Assembly: GCA_030538475.1 (NCBI GenBank) | Contig: JAUNTX010000007.1 | Span: 1 to 64,000, forward strand | Length of the DNA stretch: 64,000 nt | From: Dermabacter sp. | Lineage (GTDB): Bacteria > Actinomycetota > Actinomycetes > Actinomycetales > Dermabacteraceae | Reading direction: 5' to 3' | In this document: positions 61,917 through 64,000 of the stretch, in pieces | How positions within the stretch are numbered: the first letter of the stretch is position 1 | Layout of the letters: each line of letters begins with the position of its first letter | The notes under the pieces: model-generated | The model's database searches: none | Seen by the model: the letters and a program-made list of their open reading frames with translations, nothing else | What the model was told of the DNA's origin: nothing | Translations under genes and position numbers: made by a program

Positions 61917-62486
61917 CTATCCGGCGGTGAGGGGCCCGAGTGGCACGAAGAGGTCGGTGCGCTGGGTCGCGAGGTCGGCGTCGGGCCCGGGCATGCTCAC
62001 GTACACCTCCCAGAACGGCGCCTGGGGGGAGAGGCCGCGCTCGGTCATCGTGGTCATGAGGGCGTTCCACGATTCCTGCAGGCCGTCGTAGCCACCCAGG
62101 TGGGTGAGCGCCGCGATGCGTCCCGCGGGCAGTTCCCAGTTGTCGGCCACGAGGCCGGTGTCCCCGAGGGTGGCGGGCGCTTCCAGTGGCGCGCTCACGG
62201 GGAAGCCCGCGGCGATGTCGCACGTGGCGTGGCCGTGGTCCACGCCGCCGATCCGGTAGTAGGCGGCGAGCGCGGGCGCGGTGATCTCGAGGCCCGCCTC
62301 GGCGATGACGGCGGGAAGGTGCGAGAACGCCGGGTCGAAGAGGCTGCCGAGTTCGGCCATCGGGATGTTGTTCGCATTCACCACGACGCAGGGCACGGCC
62401 GGCTGATCGAGGATCGTGAGGTTCGCGAAGCCCGACGGGGCGGTGACGAGGCTACCGCCGGGGACGGGGCTGAAAGAGGTGGGCAT
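61917..62486 (-). CDS. GyrI-like / AraC effector-binding domain protein
   Basis: This 189-residue protein looks like a stand-alone GyrI-like small-molecule-binding domain. The first half contains ILDQPAVPCVVVNANNIPMAEL, the second LGGYDGLQESWNALMTTMTERG and the conserved end FWEVYVSMPGPDAD, with the acidic pocket residue in the E-x-Y motif. Such proteins bind hydrophobic or cationic drugs, or inhibit gyrase. No HTH is present. ATG 62486 lacks a strong ribosome site. It is separated from hemA group and recR and is likely monocistronic. Confidence 0.8.
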   Translation of the reverse strand: MPTSFSPVPGGSLVTAPSGFANLTILDQPAVPCVVVNANNIPMAELGSLFDPAFSHLPAVIAEAGLEITAPALAAYYRIGGVDHGHATCDIAAGFPVSAPLEAPATLGDTGLVADNWELPAGRIAALTHLGGYDGLQESWNALMTTMTERGLSPQAPFWEVYVSMPGPDADLATQRTDLFVPLGPLTAG

Positions 62487-62597
62487 GAGGCGGTGGGTCG
62501 TCTTTCGCTGCGGGGCACGGCGCGATGCGGCTCGCGCGCGTCCGGGTGGGCAGTAGTGCCGAGTTTATTTGTCTCACCCGTGCCCTAGAGTACAAGG

Positions 62598-63197
62598 GTG
62601 TTGCAAGGAATCGTGCAGGAACTGATGGATGAGCTGGGGATGCTGCCCGGCGTGGGCCCGAAGTCGGCGCAGAGGATGGCGTTTTATCTGCTGGATGCCG
62701 ACGAGGACGCCGTGCGCCGCCTCGCCCACGTGCTCGTGGAGGTCAAGGAGCGCGTGCGCGCGTGCACGGTGTGCGGCACGTTCGCCGAAGGTGAGCTCTG
62801 CACCATCTGCAGCGATGAACGCCGCAACCCGGAGCAACTGTGCGTGGTGGAAGAATCGAAGGACGTGCTCGCGATTGAACGCTTGCGCGAATACCGCGGG
62901 CGCTACCACGTGCTTGGTGGTGCGATCGATCCGATTGGTGGGGTGGCGCCAAGCGATCTGCGGATCCCCGAACTTCTGACGCGGCTCGATGCAGGCGAGG
63001 TCACGGAGGTCATTCTTGCCCTCGATCCCAACGTGTCCGGCGAAGCCACCTCCACCTATCTCAGCCGCACACTCGCCACCTACGACGGTCTGCGGGTCAC
63101 GCGGCTCGCCTCGGGACTTCCCGTGGGCGGCGATCTCGATTACGCCGACGAAATGACGCTGGGCCGCGCCTTTGCCGGGCGCCGCTCGATGGGGTGA
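62598..63197 (+). CDS. recR: Recombination mediator RecR
   Basis: RecR works with RecF and RecO to load RecA on gapped DNA. The 199-residue protein has the helix-hairpin-helix [18 protein letters not shown], a C4 zinc finger ([16 protein letters not shown], residues 56-71), and a Toprim domain with [12 protein letters not shown] and [18 protein letters not shown] 62598 gives the family N-terminus; TAGAGT about 7 bases upstream suggests a leaderless transcript. dnaX, the usual partner upstream, is not next to it here. Confidence 0.96.
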   Translation: MLQGIVQELMDELGMLPGVGPKSAQRMAFYLLDADEDAVRRLAHVLVEVKERVRACTVCGTFAEGELCTICSDERRNPEQLCVVEESKDVLAIERLREYRGRYHVLGGAIDPIGGVAPSDLRIPELLTRLDAGEVTEVILALDPNVSGEATSTYLSRTLATYDGLRVTRLASGLPVGGDLDYADEMTLGRAFAGRRSMG

Positions 63198-64000
63198 GTC
63201 ACGCCGTGAGCCAGCAACCCGTGAGCCAGCAACCATCCGCCACGCCTCCCACGTGGGGCGCTTCGCCGCCGCTTCCGCCGCCCCTGCCGCCCCTGACCGA
63301 TCTGCCGGAGCCCGCGCGCATGCCGCCCCGCTCCGAAGACATCGACCTCCCAAGCGAAATCCTTGCCGATTCTCGCCGCGCCCTCGTCCGCGGCGTCCGA
63401 TGGCCCATATACGTGTGGATGGCCGTGATCGGCGCTGTCGTGTGGAGCATGTTCAGCTGGCTGTTCCTCGTGGCTGCCGCCCCGCTCATCGGTCTCTACC
63501 TCCTCACGATCCTGGCCGGCACGGAACTCATTCAGGTGCTCCTTCGCACCCTCGGACTCTCACCGGGACTCGTCCTCACCTCCCTCCTCGGCGCGCCCGT
63601 GCTCGGCGCCGTGCTCGGCGCCGCCGCCGTCCCCCTCGCGATGCGCTGGGTGCTCACCATCCGGCCCCGCGAATACCTCACCGAGGCGGGATTCCAGCGC
63701 GAGGTGGCGCGGCGCTTCGCCCTCGTACAGGCCATCCCGCAGCTCGCGGTCATCGCCCTCCTGGTTCTCCTGGTCCTGCTCCCGATCCGAACCCCCTGGC
63801 AGCACCTGAGCTTCGGAGTGCTCGCGGGGCTCGCGGGCATGGTGAGCACGGTGATCCTCGGCTACCTGTGCACGCTCGGCCTCGTGCGCGCCCTGCGCCC
63901 CCTCGGCCTGCCGAGCGTCGCGGATCTCGACGCGCGCGCCGCGAGGGCCACCACCCGCGCCGAACGCACCCGCCTGCTCGGCATCCTCTACACGCAGGAT
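63194..64000 (+). CDS. Membrane protein, cut by window edge
   Basis: The frame starts with GTG 63194 overlapping the recR stop (GTGA) and stays open to the last base, so at least 269 residues are encoded and the C-terminus is missing. The first 50 residues are Pro/Gln-rich, with a tandem VSQQP repeat in the DNA (GTGAGCCAGCAACC twice). Then come four or more hydrophobic segments ([68 protein letters not shown] and a later one), ending in an Arg/Ala-rich cytosolic stretch. The family is not recognised. Confidence 0.75.
   Translation, partial: MSHAVSQQPVSQQPSATPPTWGASPPLPPPLPPLTDLPEPARMPPRSEDIDLPSEILADSRRALVRGVRWPIYVWMAVIGAVVWSMFSWLFLVAAAPLIGLYLLTILAGTELIQVLLRTLGLSPGLVLTSLLGAPVLGAVLGAAAVPLAMRWVLTIRPREYLTEAGFQREVARRFALVQAIPQLAVIALLVLLVLLPIRTPWQHLSFGVLAGLAGMVSTVILGYLCTLGLVRALRPLGLPSVADLDARAARATTRAERTRLLGILYTQD

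Noticed and set aside
1..64000. CRISPR arrays, rRNA genes or insertion sequences
   Set aside because: No regularly spaced repeats, no rRNA sequence and no transposase gene were seen on either strand.

Overview
The window is high-GC chromosomal DNA with dense, often overlapping genes (ATGA, GTGA and TGATG junctions), frequent GTG and TTG starts and AGGAG-type ribosome sites. The gene set points to an Actinomycetota chromosome, probably a facultative or fermentative member of the Actinomycetales: crgA, the fhaA-fhaB-pstP-rodA-pbpA-pknA-pknB cell-envelope cluster, a class E sortase, a coproporphyrin-dependent haem locus with ChdC (HemQ), DUF6318 lipoproteins and a DtxR-type iron box. A mannitol PTS, a formate/nitrite channel and PEP carboxylase suggest fermentative growth. 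Species cannot be named from the sequence.

Layout. 0.2-5 kb: a DUF1846 protein and a sugar ABC importer (binding lipoprotein plus two permeases, no ATPase). 5.2-12.3 kb: PTS genes ptsI, ptsH, mtlD and mtlA with an SDR oxidoreductase, separated by intercistronic hairpins. 12.4-17.5 kb: GtrA, FdhD, a DUF2087 protein, and two DUF6318 lipoproteins flanking a secreted PKD-like protein; here base composition changes abruptly inside genes. 17.7-21.5 kb: PEP carboxylase and a formate/nitrite channel. 21.6-27.2 kb: a probable ether-lipid cluster (fatty acyl-CoA reductase fused to a HAD phosphatase, SDR, PlsC acyltransferase, alkylglycerone-phosphate-synthase-like flavoenzyme). 27.2-29.1 kb: a zeta-type toxin and HTH antitoxin between two 80-bp direct repeats, the second abutting tRNA-Arg(ACG). 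29.2-40.9 kb: SGNH hydrolase, crgA, sortase E, pabA and the Ser/Thr kinase/peptidoglycan cluster. 41-44.2 kb: a serine hydrolase coupled to a UDP-sulfoquinovose synthase homologue and an SQD2-like glycosyltransferase, a predicted sulfolipid (SQDG) operon. 44.2-49.3 kb: siderophore/iron uptake, with the ATPase gene broken by an amber codon. 49.3-51.3 kb: an XRE regulator with a nested palindromic operator and unknown proteins. 51.3-61.9 kb: nine haem genes from glutamyl-tRNA reductase to coprohaem decarboxylase. 62-64 kb: a GyrI-like protein, recR and a membrane protein cut by the window edge.

How the parts fit. Iron import and haem synthesis are adjacent, and a DtxR box lies in the divergent iron-gene promoter. 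Two unusual membrane-lipid pathways are predicted, one for ether-linked glycerolipids and one for the sulfolipid SQDG; neither is generally described for organisms of this kind, and together they are the most interesting content. The clearest recent evolutionary events are the toxin-antitoxin insertion with repeat duplication, the amber mutation in the iron ABC ATPase, and the mosaic DUF6318/PKD locus.
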